Of a stretch of DNA of 64,000 nucleotides, positions 11,925 to 23,288 are shown piece by piece (positions within the stretch are counted from its first letter, which is position 1; the number at the start of each line of letters is the position of its first letter). The translations under genes were made by a program, and so were the position numbers. The stretch is from Bedellia somnulentella (taxonomy: Eukaryota; Arthropoda; Insecta; Lepidoptera; Bedelliidae). The stretch covers positions 19,018,875 to 19,082,874 of the forward strand of contig OY755170.1 of NCBI GenBank assembly GCA_963576735.1, in the 5' to 3' direction. Under the pieces are notes generated by a model, which was given only the letters and a program-made list of their open reading frames with translations, was not told the DNA's origin and did not search any database.

Positions 11925-12300
11925 TATATTTTAAATCGATTAATGACATCAAACTAAACAACTTTGCCTATGGAATGCATATCTAAAATATTGGAATTTT
12001 CAAAATAATCAATACATAAAAAGTGTCCTACCTAGATCAAACTGAGAAAGTATAGTGAGGTTCTTAGCCTCAGCTGAAATAAAAAAAAACATCTTGTAAA
12101 TGACTAGATGTTTTATTTTTATTATAGCATAGGCTAAGAAACTCGCCATACTTTCCCAGTTTGATTTAAGCAGCAACATTTTTATTTATTAATTATTTTG
12201 AAAATTCCAATATTTTAGATATGCATTCCATAGTTGTTTAATTTTATGTCCTTAATCGATTTAAAATATAAAAAGGGTATGTTTTAATAACGAGGTCTAG
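11925..12300. repeat. Long foldback (inverted-repeat) element
   Basis: Left arm 11925-12095 and right arm 12105-12300 are near-complementary over more than 150 bp: TTAAATCGATTAATGACATC on the left answers the right end, and TGGAATGCATATCTAAAATA pairs with TATTTTAGATATGCATTCCA. The right end closes with AACGAGGTCTAGGCCAA, which the left arm lacks, so the left terminus is truncated. Solo left and right arms of the same family occur at 14805 and 26105. Probably a MITE of an unidentified superfamily. Confidence 0.75.
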
Positions 12301-12639
12301 GCCAATTCTATAACTTTTTGAATGTAACGGACGAGCACATAAAAGCATTTGTATTGCTTCACCTATTTAATATCTTTATAAACAAATAGAATGTGTTTTA
12401 AACAGTAGTTTTTAAAGGAATTGATTCATTATTATCCAAAATTAACTTAAATCTCTAACGACAATCATACATTTTGAATCAACGGTTTTTAAGTTAAGAT
12501 AGGTCAAAGAAAAGGAATCTACCCGCTCTAACTAGTTTTGTTTGTCTGATTATTTTATTAGAAACGTGTGACCAGTGTCCACATATTTAACGCCGCTATT
12601 GAATAAATATTACATTATTTTCAGATCAGCGGTAAACGC

Positions 12640-13180
12640 TCTCTTGTATGCATTTTTATGTTGTTTTGAGGTAAAGCGAAGTAGGTTTTACAAAACACCT
12701 GGTCGGAGCAGAGTCACAGTAGGCCGGCCGTGGGGCCGTGGGGCTTCGCCGCCGCCGCCGCGCCGCCACTTCCACCAACACAACCAGTTTGCCAGTCTCG
12801 AGCGGGGGATCGACGCGGTAACACGCTCACTCACCATCCTACGTCACGTTCACCGTTCACACCATCAAGCCAACAGAAGCACAACAAATAACTTGATGAC
12901 AGCACTGTTTCGAACAACTCAACATTTAGAAGTAAGTTAAACACAAGTCCGAAGGTGCCCTAAAACTCATAACCGGTTGTTTGCAGACGTTCCTTAGAAG
13001 TCGGCAAAACAGTTACATAAAAGTGATATTTTCTTTTGCAGGTAGTGAAACGAGACTGCATCGATTCTTTTGTTCTACGCATTTAGTGGCAACACACGAC
13101 TTCAAATTATTATTAAAGAGTGGTCAAAGCCATCAGCGTTAAAAGTGAAATCGAGTGCACTCCGACACTATCTAAATCAG
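12640..13180 (+). promoter_or_regulatory. Candidate promoter / non-coding first exon of ced-6
   Basis: A GC-rich patch stands out from the AT-rich surroundings (GCCGCCGCCGCCGCGCCGCC at about 12748). The block ends with CTATCTAAATCAG directly followed by GTAAGTTTTTT at 13181, a strong splice donor. Because the first PTB exon begins only one base before its ATG at a splice acceptor, an upstream exon must exist, and this is the best non-coding candidate. A possible acceptor (TTTTCTTTTGCAG) ends at about 13041, so the last exon here may be only 13042-13180. Without transcript data the link to ced-6, 31.8 kb away, is an inference. Confidence 0.35.
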
Positions 13181-14439
13181 GTAAGTTTTTTCTTTACCTG
13201 ACTAGAATAATCTGTGCGCTTTCTCTTATGCTTTGGTCGGTATCGTTTAGGGTTGACTTGGCAGCGATGACTCATGATCGCGACAGTAGTTATTAATTTT
13301 GACTTTCCAACAGAGTGTTCTTTGGTGCATCCCTGAGTTTAAAATCTAGGCTTTGTACTCGCAAGTCATATTCGCTAGCTCGTAATTGCAGTGCGGTCGT
13401 CGCGGTGTCAAGTACCAACCTACAAAATGTTAGCGGGAAATAAAAACATTCACTTGGCGTGTCGCTTCGGCTTATACTCCAAAACAATGGAATGCACAAA
13501 AAAGACATTATCATTTAACAGTCATTTCCTCATAGACTCAGCATCACGTTCGATGGGTGGCGTAACGTTAACATTTTATAAATTTATTTAATTCCACCGT
13601 CGATTTTTATCATAAAACTATTGTGAGTTATCTATATAATGATAACGTCATCTTCAATTTCTTAAAGTAAGCGCTTTAGTAAACTGTTCCCAGCTTATGA
13701 GCTCGATTACACACATTTTTAATACTCACTGTGTTTGTTGTTCCTCACAAGTACGCATTTTCGCCATATGTTTTTGATTCTACCCGTCATTAATTATGTT
13801 GATTTAACGAAATTTTTAATAATATTTTCCGTTATTTATCTAACTTTTAGTAGTATGTCCACACAACTAGTCCAAAATAAAAGTACCACCAAGTTTTATT
13901 TTCAAACGAATGCAGCAAGGCGTAGGTCAGTGACTTGTTCGAATACTTGCCAAATTTTTGTGTTCAAGGTTCCATCTGAAGCACACCCACAAACCCGCAT
14001 AGTTCGTGGTAACTTCGACGGCGTACTTACAATTACTGATCGAAATTATATTATTCATTTCCTCGTCGTCATCAAACACTATTTCCTGGCTCATGGCAAT
14101 AATAATATTCTTGTATTTCTTTAATTTAATATTTTTAATATGGTAAACATCAGTGACCTGCACTAATCTAGAATCCCTAGCTGGTAGAGATTATTATGTA
14201 AAAATATTGCGATTTACACTTAAAAGACACCCCTATACTCACATTTTCAGTTCACGCATGTTAGAATAAATAGAAGTTAGGTGCTACCACCTACAACCCT
14301 ATTTGTTCAATGATAATAATGAATCAGGGAGGAGAATATATATTCCTAGCAAACTCCAAGCCACATGGTTGGTTATTCGTCTTGAAGTTTCAGAATAGTT
14401 ACCTCCTTTTGCTGCTCGTGAAATGACAATAAAATATGA
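13181..14439. other. AT-rich stretch, no gene recognised
   Basis: Probable start of the first ced-6 intron if the donor at 13181 is used. A 129-codon open frame at 13735-14124 shows no motif I know and has intron-like base composition. Confidence 0.4.
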
Positions 14440-14650
14440 CATACACATACATACATATACTCACGGCTATAAATCCCTAGAAGGGGTAGCCAGAGCTAAC
14501 GAATTAGAAATTCCTCAGCCACTTTTGGAAGTTGCGTGGGGAAAAGATGGTAAAATAAAGGTTGTTGGTGATGGGTCTCCAACCGCATCGCCCAAAATAC
14601 ACCCACCGGAAGAAAAGGGGTAGTGCTATTCTAAGCCGACACTACACAGC
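14440..14650 (-). repeat. SINE-A copy with internal deletion
   Basis: Tail and head are intact, but about 40 bp between CATCGCCCAAAA and the ACACCCACCGGAAGAAA block are missing, so the AAGAGGCGACTAA segment is gone. Confidence 0.85.
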
Positions 14651-14804
14651 AAAATAACTAAAATAAAAAAAATATGAATCACTGTTTTTGAAACCTATAC
14701 AACACATATCACAATAATATCTTATAATTACGCAATAATATTAACAACTGTACTCTACGAGTATAGGTATACTAGCAATGACGATCGACAAGTTGGTTTC
14801 CATA

Positions 14805-15000
14805 ATTGGCCTAGACCTCGTTTTTAAAACATACCCTTTTTATATTTTAAATTGATAAAAGACATTTAACTAAACAACTTTGCCTATGGAATTCTTATCT
14901 AAAATATTGGAATTTTCAAAATAATCAACACATAAAAAGTGTCCTACCTACCTAGATCAAACTGAGAAATAAAAAAAAACCAAATGTTTTGACCATATGT
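14805..15000. repeat. Solo left arm of the foldback element family
   Basis: Starts AATTGGCCTAGACCTCGTTT and continues with the same sequence as the left arm at 11925 (ACTTTGCCTATGGAATTC, ATATTGGAATTTTCAAAATA, AAAAGTGTCCTACCTA). No complementary right arm follows. It supplies the terminal TTGGCCTAGACCTCGTT lost from the left arm at 11925. Confidence 0.75.
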
Positions 15001-15234
15001 TTTTTAATTTTATTTTCTTTTTATTTCCTCAAAATCATATTTTTTTATTTTCGTCTAATTGGAAATTTGCATATTCTTCAAGGCAAATTCCCAATGAATT
15101 TCTAACTTATACAGCTGTTGCTACCCTTTTTGGGAATCAGGGCCTTGAGTGTATATATGTATCTTAAAGACAAAATAAACTTTACTAACTACCTACTAGA
15201 CTCACTTTCTATTTTCAAGATCGAAACTAAACTA

Positions 15235-15360
15235 TCAAGCCCCCGGGCTCTGGTAGACTGGCGAATTGGTGTAGGTCGCAGGTCCCGAAGAATGAGGGCA
15301 GCGAAGACCGGTCGTTGTGGAAGTCTTCGGAGGAGGCATATGTGTGAAGGATATTGATGT
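15235..15360 (+). pseudogene. Short LINE C-terminal fragment
   Basis: One frame gives EDRSLWKSSEEAYV and then a stop, a common last motif of LINE ORFs. GC content is higher than the flanks. Too short to classify. Confidence 0.35.
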
Positions 15361-16047
15361 ATATGTGTTTGGTTCACATCTGCTGATCGAGTCTTAAATA
15401 GTTCATTTGTTTTCATTCATAATTTCATTCCCTCATCATATTACATTGCATTTTGACGGTTACGTTAGGCGCAGATGATAATGAATTTGTTAATACGGTG
15501 TATTAAAATGAGTTTTTTTTATTGGAAGTACATTCTTATTTTAAATTAGGCGAGAACATCTTGTTGACATAGATTACATTGTCCTCTAGTAACAAATTCA
15601 TTGTAAAACGTACCAAATATAAAGGTACATATTCTATTTATTGTCCGAATGTGAGTAAAAATAGTTAAAGTATTGTAGTAAGTTAGCGAATTGCACAGTT
15701 GTAATTAAGACTTACTTCACAACAAATTACAGACTAGACAACACAACGAACATATAAGTTTTATCATACGTAATACTCGTAGTAAGCACGGCTGAGTTGT
15801 TTTCACATAATCACTTGCTTTTTATTTTATAATAAAATAGGGGTATCGTTAGGAGTTACAATTCTCCTAAGATATATTATATTAATGGTGCAAATTTTAC
15901 TTAATCATTAGAAATATATAATAACTAGCAGCCCGTCCCGGCTTCGCTCGGGCATAAATTATCATTAACATTTTGTTTTTTATTTTATTACATGTATTAT
16001 TATTTTAATATATTTTTTTTAAGTTTTAAGCTATGTTATATTTTTTT

Positions 16048-16295
16048 GCTGTGTAGTGTCGGCTTAGAATAGCACTACCCCATTTCTTCCGGTGGGTGTA
16101 CGTAAGAGGCGACTAACGGTTTTGGGGCTTTTGAGGGATTTTTGGGCGATGCGGTTGGAGACCCATCACCAACAACCTTTATTTCACCATCTTTTCCCCA
16201 CACAACTTCCAAAAGTGGCTGAGGAATTTCTGATTCCTTAGCTCTGGCTACCCCTTCTAGGGATTTATAGCCGTGAGTATATGTATGTATGTATG
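16048..16295 (+). repeat. SINE-A copy inserted in a Helitron
   Basis: Near-consensus, full length. The left flank TATGTTATATTTTTTT and right flank TATGTTATAATTTTTT form a target duplication of about 15 bp, so the SINE landed after the Helitron was in place. Confidence 0.9.
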
Positions 16296-16380
16296 TTATA
16301 ATTTTTTGTATTTATATTTAGATATATTTTTTTATTTTTTTTATTTTTAATAATGAGAATTACATCAAAAGCCATTCAAT

Positions 16381-16731
16381 TTATAGAGTTAGAGCTTCCC
16401 TGTAAACAATATTTGACGTTGTTGTATTTTGGGGCAGCAAAATAAATTGATGTTCAGGGGCTCCCACCCGCGACAGGCCAACGTACAGTTGACCGTGAGT
16501 AAAACAATTCTTTTGCAGGTCAATCCCTACTAATTTGAAGGTTTGGCCTTGGGACTTATTAATTGTTAAAGCAAAAGATGTTTTAACCGGAAATTGTAGC
16601 CGTTTAAATGGAATTGGCAGATCAGTTGGGATCATCGGTATCCTCGGTATATGAGCTAATTGACCGGCTGCTGGGCCAGTGATAATAGTCGCTACAATTA
16701 AATTTTGCTTTAACTCTTTGATAAGCAGCCT
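16381..16731 (-). pseudogene. Helitron RepHel helicase C-terminal fragment
   Basis: Minus-strand frame with NGTRLLIKEL-like start (GRLLIKELKQNLIVATIITG), [32 protein letters not shown] and GQLYVGLSRV. The last two are conserved Pif1-family helicase motifs near the end of RepHel, the rolling-circle replicase of Helitrons. The rest of the protein (Rep domain, Walker A and B) is absent. The short frame is open but the element cannot be autonomous. Confidence 0.85.
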
Positions 16732-17343
16732 CCCGTACCCCTTAGTGACGCCTGCAACAACTTACTATGCACAGCTAATCGAGCGGAGTTTAATCTATTT
16801 TTTTAATTCGAGATAACTTTCGAATGGAATGTTCGAATCGAATAATTCAAAAAGTAATATAAGGGTATTGAAGTAGTCTGAAATCATATATACGTTTTTT
16901 TATAAGGATTAGATAGGTACAAATAAAGAGCCTTTTCTAAAGCAGGATTTTAATTTAATTTTAAAATAATTTTATATAATGACGCTTGTTGTGAGATAAC
17001 TATAATAGTTAGAGACATGCTGTCGGGGCATTTTTTTTAGATAATTATGTGTTCTATAAAATTGTAGTACATAATTTTATTCTATTGTCAATAGTTTTTG
17101 CAGCGCACGCGATGTAAGTATTTTTTTTTGGTATTTCTTTAACACCTTGGGTTACATTTTTGAAGTTTGCGTAAGGATCCCTAATTTTTTTGAAAATGAA
17201 ATATAGCCTATATCACTCGGGAATAGTGTAGCATCAAAACAGTAAAAGAATTTTTCAAATCCGTCCAGTAGTTTTGGAGCCTATTCAATTCAAACAAACA
17301 AACAAACAAAAAATCAAACCTTTCCTCTTTATAATATTAGTAT

Positions 17344-19509
17344 TATTAAAATATTTTATACGTATCATTTACTTTTTTATTAGTTCTCTTATAAATGCTA
17401 CCAAATTGTTTGGTTTTAAGTTGACCTACTGATTTGATTTTAACATATTCAAATCATAACTTCTTACATAAAAAATATTTAAAGAGAGCGACACATAAAA
17501 GAAATAAGTACATCTAGGAAAAGCATTTTATTTTATCACATCACGATCTCAGTCGAAAGCTTGAGTTGCCATCAAATGCTTACAAATCATGTAAGCCGAA
17601 TAACTAACATAATTATGTATAATCGAAAAACATGAATTGAATGCATATGAATCCATATCAATATTATCTCTTGCTGATACTGAACCGCTAGACCTGGCTA
17701 CTTGATATTGAAGATTTCAGGTTTTTTTTATTATTATTAATACAAGTATAAAAACTGCAAAGCTTAGAGATTTTTCATAACATTGGTAAAGAAATGAGTC
17801 GGTTCCTCTCGACCACTTTGTAATGTGGATAATAACTCAATTAATTTTTAATCGTGACATCATTGTCATCTCGTTATTGTATAGTGCATCTGCTTTTACT
17901 AATAAAAAAAATAATCTACATTAATTCCATAAGTGATTGTTAACCACAATATTTGCAAGTTATTATTTTACTAGTCGAGTGCGGCAATGCCACATTGGCG
18001 ACACCTTTTGTCTTCTATGAAATCGATAAATCATCATCATCAACAATTCCGGAACTATAATCGCCGGTTGTTCATGATGTTGAGTTGCGGTATCCGAGCT
18101 ATATGCAGAAACCAATGTTGGAGACCAAAATTATAAATTATCCTGAAATCTAAGACAATAACTTCAAAACTGTTTCACGCGATAAATAACTTTAAAATCT
18201 TTTACTCACCGCTGAAAGTAAGATAAGCTGTGAAACCTACTCAGTCAACTTTGATGTGTGACCGGAGTACTAATAAGCCCGATTCCATTAATTCCACCTA
18301 TAAGGCTGTTTTTTTTAAATATAGCACATTTGAAAAAAGTGCAAAAATACTCTTGTGTATATTATACACTAGAGTATTTTACACAGACATTTTTAGACAA
18401 AGTTAACTTTGTATTATTTCTATGCTACAAAAATATTTATATGTACTTTTACGGCCAAACATTATACTATAACATATTTTATTTACTATTATTGATGTAT
18501 TCAGATCTTTCACGTTATTAGAGCCTTTCGATTTGGTTTAAATTATTTTCAATCAAACTCTTTGCTTTACTAGAACTTTGCTTGTTTAACACTCTCTATC
18601 CTTTAATTGGACTTTTATTACTAAAATATGATAGCTCGTAAAGCTTTATCATTAAGGATATTTATAAAGATAAAGATAAAAAATATTTATTTCAAAATAA
18701 AAAGAATTGTTCTCTATTTTTTGAACGTCACAAACTTACGTATAAGTTAAATCTTACTCTACTGACTCTACTTCAGATTCAGAAGGTGTATTGTTGCGAG
18801 AAGAACCCGTAAGAACCTCAGAAACACACATATTTTCTTAGTCATATTACAATATTGGTGTGTGTCTGGAAATATCCTGAATAGAGCCCTGGTGACACCA
18901 AGCAGTTTTATCTACCATATAATCATTTAAACTGTAATAAGCTTTTAAATGAAGACTGCGACAACTGTCTTATAAAGACAAGAGGTTGCTAGAGATTCAT
19001 ATTATAAAGTTATATTTGTAAAAAAAGGTTAATGATGGAATTTAGACCTGTTGACTTTTGTCGTCTTGTATATGCAATTGGCAGATGTTGTCTTCAATTA
19101 CTAACATTATAGCCTAATAAAATAACGTACAAGATCCACAAACTTTTCTTGGCCGGTAAGGGCGTCGCAATCATCGATATTAGTATTTCCAGTAAATAAA
19201 AATTAGGCATTATAAGGGTAATAATTTAATGATAATTTTAAATCATATAGGCTAATTAATAATATAAATTAAATTGATAACTATTATTGTAAGTAAGTTC
19301 GTTTTAATATAAGCTAATTATATTTACTTATTGTTGCCCTTGTCTTGTATGTATACCCGAATGACTGAGTGTGTACCCTGAATTTACTGATCTTACCTTT
19401 CAAATGTTGTCTGTCGCTTTTAGCTAATTGTACTTCTCTGTACCTACATAAAGTCATTTTTTTAATCCTGTAAATCAGAGGCTAACCTTGTCGCGTACTG
19501 TCTTTTACA
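17344..19509. other. AT-rich stretch, no gene recognised
   Basis: No coding or repeat evidence I can defend, except that the AT-rich segment at 18650-18715 (AAATATTTATTTCAAAATAA) recurs at about 27665-27720. An 87-codon frame at 18258-18521 is low-complexity chance sequence. Confidence 0.4.
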
Positions 19510-19805
19510 TTTCATATTCACACATAGATCCCCTAAAAAGGTGGCACAGAAAAAAATATTCTAAACATTAGATATCGTTTGGGTCATCCATTTTGCTGGG
19601 TCAGCGAATTTATGGGCACTTTTCTATCGCCTATTCTATTTTTATTTTAAAAGCCTTGCATTTTTATATATATGTCAGACAGTTATGACTTAAGAAATGA
19701 CACATTGGTACATCCCCGCATTAGGATTAGAACCCACGCATCAGTGTATACGAAGTGAAATCTTATTCGTGAGCATTTCCCCACTTCCCGTAACCCGCAC
19801 CGCTA
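19510..19805 (-). repeat. SINE-B, old full-length copy
   Basis: Tail-like CATAGATCCCCTAAAAAGG at the low end, CCATTTTGCTGGGTCAGCG inside, and ACACATTGGTACATCCCCGC then GGATTAGAACCCACGCATC at the tRNA-like head. Heavily diverged. Confidence 0.45.
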
Positions 19806-20354
19806 TACTCATGTGCGCACAACTTTTCGGACGGTGTTAGCCTACTTAGATATAATTTAACAAAATAATTAATAATTTTCATAAATTTTCATATTGAATA
19901 CTGGAAATAAAAGCGTTTATTAATAAGCAAAGATACATCATAAAAATAATTGTCTTTAAAAAAAGTTTCCAGTACAAAAAATATTAATGAAAGTGATAAT
20001 TTTATTATATACGTAGGTCACCCTATAATTTTTATTTAGTTGAGAACTAACTGACAATGACAGGCCGATATTTCAAAATGGCGACAGTAGTACCAGTAGT
20101 CGCCGCCGGCCAACAAAAGATTGTGGATCTGTATCTAATAAAATACTTGACATATATGGTATAAATACTCGTATATGTAAATGTTGAACATTTTAATGTA
20201 ATATAAAAGCATTAACGATTACATGAATAACAAGATTTTAAATACTATGGATATGCTCAGTAACACTTTTAATTGTGGTGAACTTTGATTACATGTTTAT
20301 TAATGTAGTTTTACTACTCATGTATTAATGTACCTACTTACACTAACACCATAA

Positions 20355-20487
20355 TAGAGTATGCAGACACTATCGATAGCCACTTTGTACGATCCTGATA
20401 AACCTCTCATGCTTCACTCACATTCATTATTCTTCTCGTCCATACGCTTTTATTCTCCTCATTTCGGACTCTTGAATGTGTTAGAAT
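20355..20487 (-). repeat. RTE-like LINE tail fragment
   Basis: Minus strand of the shared ORF end and 3' region (GTACAAAGTGGCTATCGATA, GAGGAGAATAAAAGCG). It is 5'-truncated and diverged, corresponding to 43310-43410. Confidence 0.6.
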
Positions 20488-21122
20488 GATTTCATATATG
20501 AACAAATACTGACATATGTTTGGCAATACAAGTATTATAGCAAGATCAAAACAGAAATATAGTAGTGTGCGTGACATCTTTATTGCACATTGCGGATCGG
20601 GTGGGTTAAAAATAATTATTATTTCGGTGAAATGGGATATATTCCCCATGGCTTTGTTAAAAAAACTTTGAATAAGAGATCTTTAATGAAGCGCATCAAG
20701 TGTTAATGGTTTATATTACAATATAAGGGGTAAAATTTGGTCAGCTCAAATTTTATCTAACTTCTACACTGTTTATATAAATAACCCCACAAGGAACACA
20801 CAAATATACAATTTCAAGTATAAAACTTTTACAAAAATGAACCAGAAATATATGTTCACGACTAGAACCAAAGCATTTTAGGTCTTAAGTGTTTATATGA
20901 ATGGTCTTGTCTTGGTATTTGCACACTATACCATATAAATAAATTAAAATCATTGTCTATCAAAAACTTGATAACTACAGTTTAGAAGAATATTTTACAC
21001 AATTCAATTTTCATAATGTACGCAAATCGATCATACCCGAAATCTTTACCAGTATGTTCCACACAATCAAATTATCCCATAAAGATCCTATATTGACTTT
21101 GCGTAATATTAAAATAAAGACA
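20488..21122. other. AT-rich stretch, no gene recognised
   Basis: An 80-codon minus frame at 20407-20649 overlaps the LINE fragment and is not a gene I recognise. Nothing else is visible. Confidence 0.4.
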
Positions 21123-21136
21123 TACTCGTATATATT

Positions 21137-21384
21137 GCCGTGTAGTGTCGGCTTAGAATAGCACTACCCCGTTTCTACCGATGGGTGTATGTAAGAGGCG
21201 ACTAACGGTATTGGGGCTATTAAGGGATTTTTGGGCGATGCCGTTGGAGACCCATCACCAACAACCATTATTTTACCATCTTTTCCCCACTCAACTTTCC
21301 AAAAGTGGCTAAGGAATTTCTAATTCCTTAGCTCTCGCTACCCCTTCTGGGGATTTATAGCCGTGAGTACATGTATGTATGTAC
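21137..21384 (+). repeat. SINE-A copy, full length
   Basis: Near-consensus unit. ACATACTCGTATAT is present immediately left and immediately right of the unit, a 14-bp target duplication and among the cleanest in the window. Confidence 0.92.
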
Positions 21385-21861
21385 ATACTCGTATATCTTC
21401 AACGTAGCGTCCATAGTATACGATGATTGTTAATGTATGTGTAGAAACGGGTTCATTGAGTAATCGTAATCACTAAATTCCACCATTTCCGTCTTCGTTG
21501 CACACTGTTTCCCAATAGGCTATTATACTAATGTGACTTCCTACTTGCTAATTGATCGAGAACATATTATGTTATGAGTTACTGAATGAACGGTGTCATT
21601 CTCGCGATGATAACTCAATCAAGTTCTCTCAGCTCTCTCATATCGAAACAATTAAGTGTTTGTAATTATTAGTATATGGTTATAAGATGGCGATATAAAA
21701 GGCAATTTGTGGTAGCTGATATTATATTCATAGTGCTGATAACTCGACCATTTTCTTCAGGCATTTATAATCGGCAGGCACAGATGTTTGAAAATTAATT
21801 TCTAATATAATGATTTAAGTTTTTAACAACTATTTTGAAATTCATGTATAATATTACAGTT

Positions 21862-22094
21862 AAAAGATGTTATTAAAGGAAAGAAAAATTTCGACACCGG
21901 CGGTAAAATTCGGAGGTAGGAAACGCAAACACTACTTGAACGTGTAAAAAAGAAACAAAGGATAGAGAAATTTCGCGCTGGATGCCAACTGACACTGTAG
22001 CTCAGTTGGCAGAGCGACGGGGGCGTATACCCGAAGGTCGCGGGTTCGAACCCCGCCGGTGTCGAAATTTTTCTTTCCTTTAATAACATCTTTT
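21862..22094. repeat. Palindromic element with tRNA-like core, copy 1
   Basis: Left arm 21862-21903 (AAAAGATGTTATTAAAGGAA, then AGAAAAATTTCGACACCGGC) is the reverse complement of the right arm 22053-22094. A 73-base tRNA-like sequence fills the right half of the loop and its acceptor end overlaps the right arm. Sequence after the right arm (ATTTATGAGTAATAATCCCC, ACATGAGGAATTCATGTCAA) recurs after the other two copies at 48626 and 59000. Confidence 0.75.
21991..22063 (+). pseudogene. tRNA-like sequence (A and B boxes intact), not a normal tRNA
   Basis: The ends GACACTG and CGGTGTC pair with one G-U. The D arm (GCTC AGTTGGCA GAGC) and T arm (GCGGG TTCGAAC CCCGC) are perfect. The anticodon arm is wrong: a four-pair stem CGGG/CCCG closes an eight-base loop GGCGTATA with no U33. 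Pol III promoter boxes TAGCTCAGTTGG and GGTTCGAACCC would allow transcription. Best read as a SINE-type head. Confidence 0.6.
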
Positions 22095-22154
22095 ATTTAT
22101 GAGTAATAATCCCCACATGAGGAATTCATGTCAAAAGCATTAAATTATATAATA

Positions 22155-22773
22155 CTAGCGACCCGCCCCGGCTTCGCACGGGTGCAATGCAAAATATACC
22201 TACTACAGAATGTCCTTATGCACAACGTTCACAGCTTTTTTGTCATTAGCCAATACTCAAAGTCTTAATGGAAGAAATACCAAGAAATATGGTTTTAAGC
22301 TAATCCTATCTAACCTAATGTACTTACAATACTACTAATATAATAATAATAGTAAAAATTAAAAGATAATCAACAACAAAAGATACTTATTCTTTACATT
22401 TTTTAGTAAAGAATAAAAATGGTTATGCTGGGTTATCCCTAAGAGATAGACATATACCATCGCGGACTTTTTTGTTGAACTTTTTAAGGTGAACAATACT
22501 GTAGTACATTATTTTGGTCTATCTCGTAGGGTTCAGCCAGCGTTTGCAATATAAGCGCAAAAAAACGTGTTTATTTACGACATCACATTAGAAACCTTTA
22601 AATTTATCAGTGTATCTCTACTATATTATGCATTCATTATACATACAAACCTTCCTTAAGAATCACTCTATCTATTAAAAAAAACCGCATCAAAATCCGT
22701 TGCGTAGTTTTAAAGATCTAAGCATACATACGGACATACAGCGAAAGCGACTTTGTTTTATACTATGTATTGA
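22155..22773 (-). mobile_element. Non-autonomous Helitron, internally deleted
   Basis: Minus-strand ends are canonical: 5' TCAATACATAGTATAAAACA at 22773, and 3' hairpin CCCGTGCGAAGCCGGGGCGG then TCGCTAG ending at 22155. Host bases A and T flank it with no duplication. The ends and subterminal parts are almost identical to the longer copy at 23289-24379, but the helicase segment is missing. Confidence 0.88.
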
Positions 22774-22999
22774 TTACAGTGTTTCAAATTGTTACATTAA
22801 AATAAGTCATAAGTTATTTGAATTGAAGATGCGTTCGTGGCCTAGCTTGCTGACCGGTTTGACGATAACCAAGGTTAAGCAATGACCGGTGCCGTTTTAC
22901 ACTTTGATGGGTGCTAAATAGCTAAATTTTCAAGTAAAATAAAATTTTCAATGCAAGTTCGAGAATATTGACCTTAACTATCATCTCATACAAAATGGA

Positions 23000-23245
23000 C
23001 ATACTTACATACAAATTCATATACTCATGGCTAAAAATCCCTAGAAGGGGTAGCCAGAGATAAGGAATTATAAATTCCTCAGCCACTTTTGGAAAGTTGA
23101 GTGGGGAAAAAATGGTAAAATAATGGTTGTTGGTGATGGGTCTCCAGCCGCATCGCCCAAAAATCCCTTAATAGCCCCAATACCGTTAGTCGCCTCTTAC
23201 GTACACCCACCGGAAGAAATGGACACCGGACACTACACAGAACAA
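23000..23245 (-). repeat. SINE-A copy
   Basis: Full-length minus-strand unit with an altered tail (ATACTCATGGCTAAAAATCC). The head lacks the AGTGCTATTCTAAGCC segment, jumping from AGAAATGGACACC to GGACACTACACAG. It lies between two related Helitrons. Confidence 0.85.
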
Positions 23246-23288
23246 CAAAATATACGTTCGTAAATAAAATATATAATATATAATAGAA

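Larger units (their letters stand above)
15925..17343 (-). mobile_element. Degenerate Helitron, minus strand, carrying a SINE-A
   Basis: On the minus strand the 3' terminus is a GC-rich hairpin (GCCCGAGCGAAGCCGGGACG) followed by CTAG at 15925-15928, next to an A on the + strand, as Helitrons require. The 5' side, at about 17300-17343, has the AAAGAGGAAAGGTTTGATT end typical of the lepidopteran family plus a TTTGTTTGTTTG run. A helicase fragment lies at 16381-16731 and a SINE-A at 16048-16295. The first bases at the 5' end no longer read TC, so that terminus is mutated. Confidence 0.75.

Noticed and set aside
12575..12940. 121-codon frame across the GC-rich island
   Set aside because: Peptide is composition-driven (Arg/Pro run from CGCC repeats). 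The block fits a 5' untranslated or promoter region better.
21991..22063. Functional tRNA gene
   Set aside because: The anticodon loop has eight bases and no U33, and the sequence is embedded in a repeated palindromic element with two other copies.
21823..22089. Minus open frame of 88 codons with an AGFEPATFG peptide
   Set aside because: It is the antisense of the tRNA-like sequence and hairpin arm. This peptide is a well-known spurious translation of tRNA-like repeats.
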